Source: Acidobacteriaceae bacterium (GTDB taxonomy: Bacteria > Acidobacteriota > Terriglobia > Terriglobales > Acidobacteriaceae). From it: a DNA stretch of 6,971 nucleotides. The stretch is taken from assembly GCA_025929125.1 (NCBI GenBank), contig JAICMT010000079.1, forward strand, positions 1-6,971. The letters run 5' to 3'. The position numbers were made by a program, and so were the translations under genes. The notes beneath the pieces were generated by a model. The model was not told where the DNA came from, searched no databases, and was given only the letters and a program-made list of their open reading frames with translations. This document shows positions 1-6,545 of the stretch, one piece after another (the stretch's first letter is position 1; the number at the start of each line of letters is the position of its first letter).

Positions 1-1095
1 GACAGTTTTCTTCTCCACTTTGTTTGCACCATCGACCGTGAGTACAAAGGGCTGCGCGCCTGTCTGATCAACTGCTTGGACCGGCACCGTGAGCGAATCA
101 TTGCGATGCGCCACATTCAGCGTGACCTGCCCATACATCCCGGGGGTGAGCTGGCCGGTCTTGTTCGGTACGTCGATCTCCACCTGCATGGTTCGTGTTG
201 CAGGATCCAGCGCGCCGGCGCTTCGCGTCACGCTTCCCTGAAACGTCTTCGCGATGGCATCGACGTATACAGAGGCTGGATCTCCAACATGCACGTAAGG
301 CGCGAGCGACTCGGGCACCGGCAGCCTGAGCCGAAGAGTGTCCACCTCCGCCACCTTCACCACCGGAGCCGAGCCCGCGTTGGAAGTGCCCGCCTGAATC
401 AGCGTGCCGGTATCGGCATAACGCCAAGTCACGATTCCGTTGAAGGGAGCCAGAATGCGCGAGTACTCCGCAAGGGAAGAGTAGCGCTGGCTGTCTGCCT
501 GGGAAACGCCGAGTTGCTGGCGGGTCCCGGAGAGGGCCGCTTTGGCGGCATCCACCTGGGCTGCTGCGGCGCGGTCTCGCGCCAGTGCATCGTCGATCTC
601 CTGTTGCGCAATCAGTCCAGGACGGGCCTTGGCAGCTTGTTCCAGGCGTCGGGCTGCGGAATGGAAGGAGTCATAGTTTGCCTGAGCACGCAGTACGTCA
701 CTCTGGGCCCGGCTGATCTGCTCCTGAGACTGACGGACACCAGCGTCGGCCCCTTGTACCTGGGCCAGAAGTTCAGGAACGTCTAGCGTGGCGAGCACCT
801 GGCCTGCCTTCACCCGGTCCCCGATATCCACGTTGATGTGCTGGATGTACCCGGCAACTTTGGCATGCAGTTCCACCTGCTGATACGGAATGAACTCGCC
901 CGCAACCTGAAGCTGGTTTTCCAGATGGGCTCGGCGCACCGTGGTAACTGGAGCGACAGGCGCCTGCTGCGCTATCTTGACTGCGTCGTCGTGCGAGCAC
1001 CCTAAAGCCCACAGGGTCACAATCGTCAGGGCAATGGGAGTGAAGATATTCATTGCGCGCCGATAGCCCGCGCGCTTCCACAAATCTCGATTCAT
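1..1095 (-). CDS. RND efflux periplasmic adaptor subunit (HlyD/AcrA family), C-terminus cut by window edge
   Basis: This is the membrane-fusion subunit of a tripartite efflux pump, which links an inner-membrane RND transporter to an outer-membrane channel. The frame is open for 365 codons from the ATG at 1095 to the left edge with no stop, so the gene is partial. Residues 16-33 form a signal sequence ending in a lipobox-like ALGC with Cys33, which suggests a lipoprotein anchor. The first lipoyl half lies near 72-107 (HAKVAGYI, then GDRVKAGQVLATLD). A Gln/Ala-rich helical hairpin spans about 108-205. The second lipoyl half is near 212-240 (ILAPFNGIVT). A beta-barrel spans about 252-330 (DPATRTMQVEIDVPN, LTPGMYGQV), and the membrane-proximal domain begins near 336. 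The ATG at codon 15 is an alternative start but has no better ribosome site. A pump gene probably follows beyond the left edge. The substrate cannot be told. Confidence 0.93.
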   Translation of the reverse strand, partial: MNRDLWKRAGYRRAMNIFTPIALTIVTLWALGCSHDDAVKIAQQAPVAPVTTVRRAHLENQLQVAGEFIPYQQVELHAKVAGYIQHINVDIGDRVKAGQVLATLDVPELLAQVQGADAGVRQSQEQISRAQSDVLRAQANYDSFHSAARRLEQAAKARPGLIAQQEIDDALARDRAAAAQVDAAKAALSGTRQQLGVSQADSQRYSSLAEYSRILAPFNGIVTWRYADTGTLIQAGTSNAGSAPVVKVAEVDTLRLRLPVPESLAPYVHVGDPASVYVDAIAKTFQGSVTRSAGALDPATRTMQVEIDVPNKTGQLTPGMYGQVTLNVAHRNDSLTVPVQAVDQTGAQPFVLTVDGANKVEKKTV

Positions 1096-1168
1096 ACGGG
1101 ACTCTCGCCTTACCTTCAACAGAGTTATGCCTAAAGTGGTACAGGGACACGGCTGCTTAACCCAGGGA

Positions 1169-1192
1169 GGCGCCTGACCTGAAGTCGGCGCC
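1169..1192 (-). terminator. Possible weak terminator hairpin between the two-helix membrane protein and the efflux adaptor
   Basis: GGCGCC and GAC pair with GTC and GGCGCC around a CTGAA loop, giving nine base pairs with one bulged T. The hairpin begins about 20 bases past the minus-strand stop at 1213. It lacks a T-tract on either strand, so it may only slow polymerase or protect a 3' end. It separates the small-protein cluster from the adaptor gene. Confidence 0.3.
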
Positions 1193-1212
1193 AATAGGGA
1201 ACTGGAGAACAG

Positions 1213-1635
1213 CTAGAGTGCGGGCGGAGGGCGTATCGCGAGGGGAGCCGAGATCCAGTCAGAGGAGCTTGGACGGGAATCGGCCGGAATGCTGTGAGGG
1301 GTGTGATCAGAAAACAGCGGCAGGGCCAGAAGCGGAAGCACGCAAAGCAACACAGTTGCTAGCTTTGCGCTCCTGGGAATGCGCACCTCTGGCGGCTTCT
1401 GAACACCGGTAGCAGCTACCGATGCTGCGGCCACGTTATGTGTGGGATAGGCCGCCACCCGTCGTTCCACCGCGAAGAAAGCGAGGAGAACACAAAGAAT
1501 CGTGCCAAAGAAGAGCGCAGCTCGAGGGCTACCCGAAGCAACCGGCCGGAACGCCACCCGCGTATCCAGCGCGGTTGCCCACGGGGTTTGAGGTTTTGCT
1601 AAAGGATCAGGCGCTGCGCTTGCGCTTGAAGTCAT
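1213..1635 (-). CDS. Unrecognised small protein with two predicted membrane helices
   Basis: I do not recognise a family. From the ATG at 1635 the product is 140 residues. It has a Pro/Ala-rich N-terminus, a hydrophobic helix at about 39-56 (centre FGTILCVLLAFF), a linker with basic residues, a second helix at about 91-108 (centre ATVLLCVLPLLALPLF), and a Ser/Pro-rich tail. Two helices separated by a 35-residue loop suggest a membrane hairpin. The start is uncertain. The ATG at 1635 lies inside the csbD 3' end (29-base overlap, different frame) and has no clear Shine-Dalgarno sequence; a GTG at 1557 would avoid the overlap and keep both helices. The frame stays open further upstream across csbD, but that part looks like a GC-driven shadow. 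Position behind csbD suggests co-transcription. It could be spurious, though the two clean hydrophobic segments argue against that. Confidence 0.5.
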   Translation of the reverse strand: MTSSASAAPDPLAKPQTPWATALDTRVAFRPVASGSPRAALFFGTILCVLLAFFAVERRVAAYPTHNVAAASVAATGVQKPPEVRIPRSAKLATVLLCVLPLLALPLFSDHTPHSIPADSRPSSSDWISAPLAIRPPPAL

Positions 1636-1936
1636 CCGCACGGTCGGTGACGGCCTCCTTGGCATCCTTTGCCATAGACGTAACCTTATCACGGAGGTTG
1701 TGTTTGTCTTCGCGCATGCGTTCGTCCGCAGGATAGGTGCGGTCGTTCTCATAGCTGGTGTGGCCTGCGGAATTCGCCGCGTCCTTCGCCCTGCCCCAGG
1801 CTTCTTTGGCATTGCCTTTCACTTGATCCATGGCCCCGGAGTTGGCCATGCTGTCATCGCCGATAGCTTCCCCAACACCTTGCTTCATCTTGCCCTTGAT
1901 CTCGTCGAATTTCCCCGATGCTTCGCTCTTGTTCAT
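1607..1936 (-). CDS. CsbD family stress-response protein with a long C-terminal extension
   Basis: CsbD-type proteins are small, hydrophilic, helical proteins induced under general stress in many bacteria; their biochemical role is unclear. The start at 1936 is set by a strong AGGAGAG six bases upstream and gives 109 residues. The CsbD domain fills about residues 1-60: MNKSEASGKFDEIKGKMKQG, then GEAIGDDSM, then DQVKGNAKEAWGRAKDA. This beginning is the family hallmark, so I reject a longer reading from 1978. Most members are about 60-70 residues long; here an extra 45 or so highly charged residues follow, ending in an amphipathic Lys/Asp/Ala-rich helix (VTSMAKDAKEAVTDRADDFK). No membrane segment or signal peptide is visible, so the product is probably cytoplasmic. 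It sits between two genes for small membrane proteins on the same strand. Confidence 0.9.
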   Translation of the reverse strand: MNKSEASGKFDEIKGKMKQGVGEAIGDDSMANSGAMDQVKGNAKEAWGRAKDAANSAGHTSYENDRTYPADERMREDKHNLRDKVTSMAKDAKEAVTDRADDFKRKRSA

Positions 1937-1942
1937 GATGTA

Positions 1943-1949
1943 CTCTCCT
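1943..1949 (-). promoter_or_regulatory. csbD ribosome binding site
   Basis: AGGAGAG on the minus strand lies six bases before the ATG at 1936. It fixes the start at that codon rather than the upstream in-frame codon at 1978, which would put the hairpin and palindrome inside the coding sequence. Confidence 0.8.
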
Positions 1950-1961
1950 GCAAACGTTTGC
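1950..1961. promoter_or_regulatory. Perfect 12-bp palindrome GCAAACGTTTGC, LacI/PurR-type operator candidate
   Basis: GCAAACGTTTGC is its own reverse complement and has the central CG step typical of LacI-family operators. It matches the core of the E. coli PurR box from memory. It directly adjoins the csbD Shine-Dalgarno sequence and shares its last base with the adjacent hairpin. A bound repressor here could block transcription into csbD. In RNA it would form only four pairs around a four-base loop, so a DNA-level role is likelier. No regulator gene is in the window, and the match may be chance. Confidence 0.4.
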
Positions 1962-1993
1962 GGCCCGGACCGACGCAAGCGTCGTCCGGGCCG
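1961..1993 (-). terminator. Strong hairpin between the lmo0937-type gene and csbD (attenuator or terminator-like, no T-tract)
   Basis: The arms CGGCCCGGAC(C)GACG and CGTCGTCCGGGCCG pair over 14 bp with one bulged C and a CAAG tetraloop. The hairpin begins about 22 bases past the minus-strand stop at 2016 and ends 24 bases before the csbD ATG. Neither side carries a run of T, so full intrinsic termination is doubtful. Partial termination that lowers csbD transcript, or protection of the 3' end of the upstream message, would fit the position. Confidence 0.45.
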
Positions 1994-2015
1994 GTTGATG
2001 AGGATTCAGGCTAAG

Positions 2016-2165
2016 CTAGACCGCGCGTCTTCCAGAAAGAAGATTGAAGATCAGCACGATAACGGCGAGCACGAGGAGCAGGTGAATCCAGCCCCCGAGC
2101 GTGTAGCTGCTGACCATTCCAACCAGCCACAGAACAAATAGAATAATGGTGATCGTCCAAAGCAT
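2016..2165 (-). CDS. lmo0937 family small membrane protein
   Basis: The product has 49 residues and consists almost wholly of two membrane helices, about 3-19 (ITIILFVLWLVGM) and 26-43 (IHLLLVLAVIVLIFNLL), joined by a short SSYTLGG turn and ending in the basic tail GRRAV. The MLW start, the GGWIHLLLVLAVIVLI core and the length fit the lmo0937/DUF5670 family of tiny membrane proteins, whose function is not established. The ATG at 2165 is preceded by GAGGAGAC about eight bases upstream, which sets the start; the in-frame extension to 2372 has no such support and would run across the divergent pheA start. csbD follows 79 bases downstream on the same strand, a pairing that suggests a shared stress or envelope role. 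Confidence 0.85.
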   Translation of the reverse strand: MLWTITIILFVLWLVGMVSSYTLGGWIHLLLVLAVIVLIFNLLSGRRAV

Positions 2166-2330
2166 TTGTTTCGTCTCCTCAATCCTGCCCGGCAATCCCT
2201 TCTGCCATAGGCGGTGAACCCGGTGCGGACCATCCATGTGGTAAGTTGCGTTGAGACGGGCGAGGGTTGCCAAAGAGGCGCGGAAAATCAACCTTTCCTT
2301 CTTTGTATGAGTGGTTTGTGGAGTGACATT
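2166..2330. other. Divergent promoter region between the lmo0937-type gene and pheA
   Basis: This spacer must carry promoters for both directions. I found no convincing sigma-70 pair on either strand. A TTGGCA on the minus strand and a TTGCCA on the plus strand are -35-like but lack good -10 partners. The only symmetry seen is GGAAA-N7-TTTCC at 2282-2298, which may be chance. Confidence 0.4.
2320..2323 (+). promoter_or_regulatory. Probable pheA ribosome binding site that favours a TTG start
   Basis: GGAG lies seven bases before TTG at 2331. Neither the in-frame ATG at 2307 (preceded by a pyrimidine-rich stretch) nor the GTG at 2214 has a comparable site. Confidence 0.55.
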
Positions 2331-3167
2331 TTGAGGATCGCGATTCAAGGCGAACTGGGCTCGAACAGTCATATGGCTGCGCTGGCCATGCTGGGGGAAG
2401 AAACCGGATTGGAGATCGTGCCTTGCGCAGTCTCAGCCGAGGTCTTCGAGCGGGTAGAGAGTGGTGCAGTCGACGCCGCCGTGCTGCCAATTGAGAACAG
2501 CCTCCACGGATCGGTGGCAGAGCACTACGATCTGCTGTTGGCGCGGCCCATCCGCATCTTGCGCGAGAGCCTCATGCGCATCCGGCACAACCTGATTGCC
2601 CGGCCCGGAGTAACCGCAGATCAGATCCGCCGCGTAATCTCGCACCCGGTTGCGCTTTCGCAGTGCCGCAGGTGGCTGGCACAGCACCCCCAGTATGAGG
2701 CCGTCAACTTTTACGACACCGCCGGCAGCGTAAAGCACGTCATGGCGGAAGGCCTCACCGATACCGCAGGAATTGCCCCGGAACTTGCCGCCCAGCAGTA
2801 CGGAGCAAACGTGCTGGAGCCGGGCATTGAGGACCACGCAGAGAACTACACCCGGTTCCATCTGTTGGTCCGAGTGCCGGCACAGGAACTGGCTGAACTC
2901 GGAACGATGGGCCAGCCGGATAAATCGAGCCTCGCCTTCGTCGTCCTGCATGAGCCGGGAACGCTGGTGCGCGCGCTCGATGGCTTTGCCCGCGCAGGAG
3001 TGAACCTTACGAAAATTGAATCGCGTCCAGTGCCGGGCAAGCCCTGGGAGTACGTCTTCTTTGTGGATGTCCGCTTCGAGCGGCTCGAGCAGATCGACGG
3101 TGCCATCGAGGAACTCGGCCGCCACTGCCAGATGGTGAAGGAACTGGGCCGGTACATCGCGGCCTGA
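2331..3167 (+). CDS. pheA: Prephenate dehydratase, monofunctional, with C-terminal ACT domain
   Basis: The enzyme converts prephenate to phenylpyruvate, with loss of water and CO2, in phenylalanine biosynthesis in the cytoplasm. From the TTG at 2331 it has 278 residues, the usual size for a monofunctional enzyme. The protein opens with RIAIQGELGSNSHMAAL, a typical dehydratase N-terminus, which supports this start together with the GGAG just upstream. An ATG at 2307 would add eight residues. Motifs, numbered from the TTG: PIENS at 53-57 and the catalytic-site NYTRF at 172-176, with the conserved TRF threonine at 174. The ACT domain at about 199-274 carries VNLTKIESRP with ESRP at 230-233, the segment linked to phenylalanine binding and feedback inhibition. 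No chorismate mutase domain is fused, so that step must be encoded elsewhere. The gene is divergent from the small-protein cluster and 235 bases from lon, so it is probably its own unit. Confidence 0.95.
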   Translation: MRIAIQGELGSNSHMAALAMLGEETGLEIVPCAVSAEVFERVESGAVDAAVLPIENSLHGSVAEHYDLLLARPIRILRESLMRIRHNLIARPGVTADQIRRVISHPVALSQCRRWLAQHPQYEAVNFYDTAGSVKHVMAEGLTDTAGIAPELAAQQYGANVLEPGIEDHAENYTRFHLLVRVPAQELAELGTMGQPDKSSLAFVVLHEPGTLVRALDGFARAGVNLTKIESRPVPGKPWEYVFFVDVRFERLEQIDGAIEELGRHCQMVKELGRYIAA

Positions 3168-3250
3168 CGGGCGTGCCCTCCTGTCATTCCATTGTCCACC
3201 ACGCTTGCCTTGCGTTCCCCACAGCAGTCTGATCTGCAGAGGAATTTCTC

Positions 3251-3421
3251 ATGAACGCGGTCGGCATCCAAACAAGCGATAGAGGATGTGGGCCTGTTCT
3301 GGGCAGAACGCTAGTTTCGGCGGGATGCCTGTTTGCGACCTCGGAGATGGCTGACGCATCGAATAGAATGAAATTTGATAGTGACGCACTCAAGGAACAA
3401 CCATGCCTAGCGATTTTGTAA
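3251..3421 (+). CDS. Possible small ORF upstream of and overlapping the lon start
   Basis: An ATG at 3251 is preceded by AGAGGAA six bases upstream, a good ribosome site, and opens a 56-codon frame that stops 19 bases inside lon. The product would begin MNAVGIQTSDRGCGPVLG and end [10 protein letters not shown]. It resembles no family I know and has no clear helix, signal or repeat. The overlap with lon could allow translational coupling, since the stop lies just past the lon start. It could equally be chance, because the putative lon promoter lies within it. Confidence 0.22.
   Translation: MNAVGIQTSDRGCGPVLGRTLVSAGCLFATSEMADASNRMKFDSDALKEQPCLAIL
3351..3379 (+). promoter_or_regulatory. Putative sigma-70-type promoter of lon
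   Basis: CTGACG at 3351-3356 and TTTGAT at 3374-3379 are separated by 17 bases. Each matches four of six consensus positions. Transcription would begin near 3386, leaving a short leader with AAGGA at 3392-3396 six bases before the lon ATG. No clear heat-shock sigma-32 or CIRCE-type element is seen in this spacer. Confidence 0.3.
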
Positions 3422-5850
3422 GCATCATCAAACCAAATGGAGCCAAATCCGGCGAGGATCAGGGCGAGGAAGCTGCTGGACGTGTGCTGCCGGTTCTGCC
3501 GGTACGGGACACAGTGTTGTTTCCGCATGCGGTTCTGCCCCTGACCGTCGGCCGTGAGAGCTCAATCCAATTGATTCAGTCACTTGGCGAGGAGAAGACC
3601 ATCCTGGTCGTGGCGCAGCGCGATGCCCGTCAGGACACGCCCCTAGCGGCGGACCTGCACACTATTGGCACGCGGGCCACGGTTCACAAGGTGGTCAAGA
3701 TGCCGAATCAGAGCCTCTTCGTGTTTACGGAGGGCAATGAACGGGTCCGCTTGGGCGAATTCGGCCAGATCACTCCGTTCATGACGGCGGATAGCGAGCT
3801 GATTCAGGAAATTGAGCCGCAGAAGTCGGCCGAGCTGGAAGCGCTGCAGCGGAATGTGGTGAGCCAGTTCCAGCAGATCGTCACCTCCTCGCCGACATTG
3901 TCGGATGATCTCCAAACGATTGCCATCAACATTGAGGAGCCGGGACGGCTTGCCGATTTCATCGCGTCCTCGCTGCCGTTTCTCACGACCAGCGACAAGC
4001 AGGAACTGCTCGAAACTCCGGACATTGCCGCCCGGCTGGAGCGGATCAATAAGCACTTGGCGAAAGAGATCGAAGTTCAGCAGCTCCGGAACAAGATTCA
4101 GAGCGAGGTGCAGGATTCGGTTCAGTCTTCGCAGCGGGATTACTATCTGCGCGAGCAGTTGAAGGCGATCCAGAAGGAGCTTGGTGACCTCGACGACACC
4201 CAGAAGGACATCCAGGAGCTGAAGGAAAAGATTGAAGCTGCCGGGATGCCGGAAGAGGTGAAGAAGGACGCGCTGAAGGAGTTGAGCCGGCTGAGCCGCA
4301 TGAACGCAATGGCGGCCGACTACTCCCTGACCCGGAACTACATCGAGTGGTTGGCGGTGTTGCCCTGGTCGAAGTCTTCCGGCAGCGATGTCGACATCCA
4401 GAAGGCCAAGGAGATCCTGGACACCGACCACTACGGCCTGCAGAAGGTGAAAGACCGCATTCTCGACTACCTGAGCGTGCGTCGGTTGAAGCCGAACATG
4501 AAGGGTCCCATACTGTGCTTCGTCGGGCCTCCAGGCGTCGGCAAAACATCGCTTGGACGCAGCGTGGCCAAGGCGCTGGGCCGAAAATTCTCACGCATAT
4601 CGCTGGGCGGTATGCACGACGAAGCGGAGCTGCGCGGCCATCGGCGCACCTATATCGGTGCGCTCCCGGGGCAGATCATCCAGAACCTGAAGCGGGTCGA
4701 AACCAACGATCCGGTGTTCATGCTGGACGAGATCGACAAGTTAGGCCGCGATTTTCGCGGCGATCCGGCTAGTGCGCTGCTGGAGGTACTCGATCCGGAG
4801 CAGAACAATACGTTTCGGGACAACTACCTCGATGAGCCGTTCGACCTCTCGAAGGTGCTGTTCATCTGCACTGCCAACCAGCTGGATCCGGTTCCAGCGC
4901 CGCTGCTAGACCGGATGGAGATCATCGAGCTCACCGGCTACACCGAGGAGGAGAAGGTCGCGATTGCAATGCGGTACCTCATCCCGCGCCAAATGGCGGA
5001 GAACGGGATCGAGGAGGGACAGATCGACTTCCCGCAGGATTCCGTAGCGCAGATTGCGCGGCACTACACGCGCGAGGCTGGAGTGCGCAAGCTGGAGCAG
5101 CAGATCGGGACGGTCTGCCGCAAGGTGGCGCGCCGTATTGCAGAGGGCAAGACAGAGAAGCTCACCATCACCAGCGAAGTCATCCGCGAGTTCCTGGGCG
5201 GCATCAAGGTGCGCGTGGATACGGAGCTGGCGGAACGCACCAAGCGGGCCGGTGTGGCCGTCGGTCTGGCCTGGACGCCAGCCGGTGGAGACGTGCTCTT
5301 CATCGAGGCAAATAAGATGCGCGGCAAAGGCGGCTTCAGCATGACTGGCCAGATCGGCGACGTGATGAAGGAGTCGATGCAGGCGGCGCTCACTTGGGTC
5401 CGCTCGAACGCCAGGATGCTGGGTATCGACGACGACGTGCTGAAGGACACCGATCTGCACATCCACGTACCTGCGGGAGCAATTCCGAAGGACGGCCCCA
5501 GCGCTGGCATCACGATGGCGACGGCTCTGGTTTCGTTACTGACCGACGTTCCTGTCCGTCCGCTGCTCGCGATGACTGGCGAAATCACCCTCAGCGGCAA
5601 TGTGCTCCCGGTAGGCGGAATTAAAGAGAAGTTCCTGGCCGCCAAGCGCGTCGGCGTGCGGGATGTAATCCTGCCCATGGACTGCAGGCAGCAGGTCGAG
5701 GAAGACCTGCAGCCGGAACAGACCGAGGGAGTGACCATCCACTACGCCAGCCGGATCGAGGAAGTGCTGCAGATCGCGTTGCCAAAAACCACGCGCGAAG
5801 CGGTCGAAGACGAGGCTGTCCGTGAGGAAGTGCTGACGGCAACCGCGTAA
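3403..5850 (+). CDS. lon: ATP-dependent endopeptidase La (Lon protease)
   Basis: Lon degrades misfolded and short-lived regulatory proteins in the cytoplasm as a homo-hexamer that couples ATP hydrolysis to unfolding. The product has 815 residues, normal for bacterial LonA. After a roughly 25-residue polar leader, the N-terminal substrate-binding domain begins with [20 protein letters not shown] (27-46). A long coiled-coil region lies at about 205-295. The AAA+ module has Walker A GPPGVGKT at 375-382 and Walker B VFMLDEID at 438-445. The C-terminal protease domain carries the catalytic serine in PKDGPSAG (Ser700) and the catalytic lysine in GGIKEK (Lys741), so the Ser-Lys dyad is intact. The ATG at 3403 follows AAGGA at a good distance. 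The tail after about 795 is acidic ([10 protein letters not shown]). A terminator closes the gene, so lon is probably monocistronic. Confidence 0.98.
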   Translation: MPSDFVSIIKPNGAKSGEDQGEEAAGRVLPVLPVRDTVLFPHAVLPLTVGRESSIQLIQSLGEEKTILVVAQRDARQDTPLAADLHTIGTRATVHKVVKMPNQSLFVFTEGNERVRLGEFGQITPFMTADSELIQEIEPQKSAELEALQRNVVSQFQQIVTSSPTLSDDLQTIAINIEEPGRLADFIASSLPFLTTSDKQELLETPDIAARLERINKHLAKEIEVQQLRNKIQSEVQDSVQSSQRDYYLREQLKAIQKELGDLDDTQKDIQELKEKIEAAGMPEEVKKDALKELSRLSRMNAMAADYSLTRNYIEWLAVLPWSKSSGSDVDIQKAKEILDTDHYGLQKVKDRILDYLSVRRLKPNMKGPILCFVGPPGVGKTSLGRSVAKALGRKFSRISLGGMHDEAELRGHRRTYIGALPGQIIQNLKRVETNDPVFMLDEIDKLGRDFRGDPASALLEVLDPEQNNTFRDNYLDEPFDLSKVLFICTANQLDPVPAPLLDRMEIIELTGYTEEEKVAIAMRYLIPRQMAENGIEEGQIDFPQDSVAQIARHYTREAGVRKLEQQIGTVCRKVARRIAEGKTEKLTITSEVIREFLGGIKVRVDTELAERTKRAGVAVGLAWTPAGGDVLFIEANKMRGKGGFSMTGQIGDVMKESMQAALTWVRSNARMLGIDDDVLKDTDLHIHVPAGAIPKDGPSAGITMATALVSLLTDVPVRPLLAMTGEITLSGNVLPVGGIKEKFLAAKRVGVRDVILPMDCRQQVEEDLQPEQTEGVTIHYASRIEEVLQIALPKTTREAVEDEAVREEVLTATA

Positions 5851-5869
5851 GATCCGCGCAGAGACGGTG

Positions 5870-5906
5870 AGGCGGCCTGAGAACCTGCGGGCCGCCTTTT
5901 CCTTTT
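5870..5906 (+). terminator. Intrinsic terminator of lon
   Basis: AGGCGGCC at 5870-5877 and GGCCGCCT at 5890-5897 form a perfect GC-rich eight-pair stem with a 12-base loop, followed by TTTTCCTTTT. It starts 20 bases after the lon stop and ends 20 bases before the next ATG, so it separates lon transcription from the DUF488 gene. Confidence 0.85.
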
Positions 5907-5925
5907 GCTGGGGTGGGGAGCGAAT

Positions 5926-6480
5926 ATGCCAAAGGGAGTGCTGAGAACCATTGGCCACTCAACGCTGCCGGTCGAGCTATTTCTTCGCGCGTTGAAGCAG
6001 AGCGGCTGCGAGTTGCTGGTTGACGTGAGGCGCCACCCCGGTTCCCGGCGGCATCCGCAGTTCGGCCAGGATCGGCTATTTGCCTCGCTGGCCGAAGCCG
6101 GGATCCGGGCAATCTGGCGCGAGGGACTCGGCGGCCGCAGGAAGGCCCAGCCGGAGTCCGTAAATACGGCATGGCGCAACGACAGCTTTCGCGGTTATGC
6201 GGATTACATGCAGACCGCGGAGTTCTCCGCTGAAATCGACTGGTTGACGGTCCAGATGCAGCAGTGCTCCACGGTAGTAATGTGTGCTGAAGCCGTGCCT
6301 TGGAGGTGTCACCGTTCCTTGATTGCAGACGCGGTGCTGGCACGGGGCTTTGGAGTGGAGGATATCTCGGTCTCCGCGACCGGTTCGAGCTCCTGCCGAC
6401 CCCATCTACTTACCAAATTTGCGCGCGTGGAGGGTGGCCGGGTGTGGTACCCGGCGGACCGGGATTCCACCCTGGTTTGA
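5926..6480 (+). CDS. DUF488 family protein
   Basis: The family is widespread, but I know of no settled biochemical function for it. The 184-residue product shows the family pattern in order: TIGHS at 8-12, a VDVRRHPGSRRHPQF block at 32-46, WREGLGGRRK at 64-73, FRGYADYM at 88-95, the Cys-Ala-Glu and Cys-His-Arg pair (CAEAVPWRCHRSLIAD, Cys120 and Cys128) at 120-135, and a C-terminal LLTKFARVEGGRVWYP. The paired cysteines with His and Arg look like a catalytic or metal-binding site; that is inference. GGGGAG five bases before the ATG at 5926 sets the start and excludes the in-frame upstream TTG at 5905, which lies in the terminator tail. There is no signal peptide or membrane segment. The gene lies just after the lon terminator and 65 bases before the next gene. 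Confidence 0.92.
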   Translation: MPKGVLRTIGHSTLPVELFLRALKQSGCELLVDVRRHPGSRRHPQFGQDRLFASLAEAGIRAIWREGLGGRRKAQPESVNTAWRNDSFRGYADYMQTAEFSAEIDWLTVQMQQCSTVVMCAEAVPWRCHRSLIADAVLARGFGVEDISVSATGSSSCRPHLLTKFARVEGGRVWYPADRDSTLV

Positions 6481-6545
6481 GGCTGGAGTTTTGCCTGCCA
6501 GCAACCTGGGATGCTTCCGTAGCTGAGATAAACTAGGTCTTGATT

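Noticed and set aside
76..786. Plus-strand 236-codon frame
   Set aside because: It is antisense to the RND adaptor, whose minus-strand reading is continuous and shows all family domains; the plus translation is Arg/His/Gly-rich with no recognisable fold.
773..1150. Minus-strand 125-codon frame across the adaptor N-terminus
   Set aside because: It is in a different frame from the real adaptor reading that starts at 1095, and its composition is that of a shadow frame.
1218..1736. Plus-strand frames of 64 and 104 codons
   Set aside because: They are antisense to the two-helix protein and csbD, have no ribosome site and show shadow-like composition.
2282..2298. GGAAA-N7-TTTCC inverted repeat in the divergent spacer
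   Set aside because: Five-base arms with a seven-base gap are expected by chance, and no known operator fits.
2433..3125. Minus-strand 230-codon frame antisense to pheA
   Set aside because: It mirrors a well-conserved gene in a GC-rich genome; the translation shows no domain.
3169..3178. GGGCGTGCCC after the pheA stop as a terminator
   Set aside because: The stem is four pairs with a two-base loop and there is no T-tract, too weak to call.
3643..4431. Minus-strand 262-codon frame antisense to lon, and similar frames at 4906-5738
   Set aside because: They are Leu/Arg-rich shadows of lon codon usage with no motif or ribosome site.
5621..6343. Minus-strand 240-codon frame spanning the lon end and the DUF488 gene
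   Set aside because: It crosses a strong terminator and two real plus-strand genes, and the product is low-complexity Pro/Arg/Ser-rich.
6481..6545. Promoter or terminator between the DUF488 gene and the deoxyhypusine-synthase homologue
   Set aside because: No -35/-10 pair with sensible spacing and no hairpin with a T-tract was seen.
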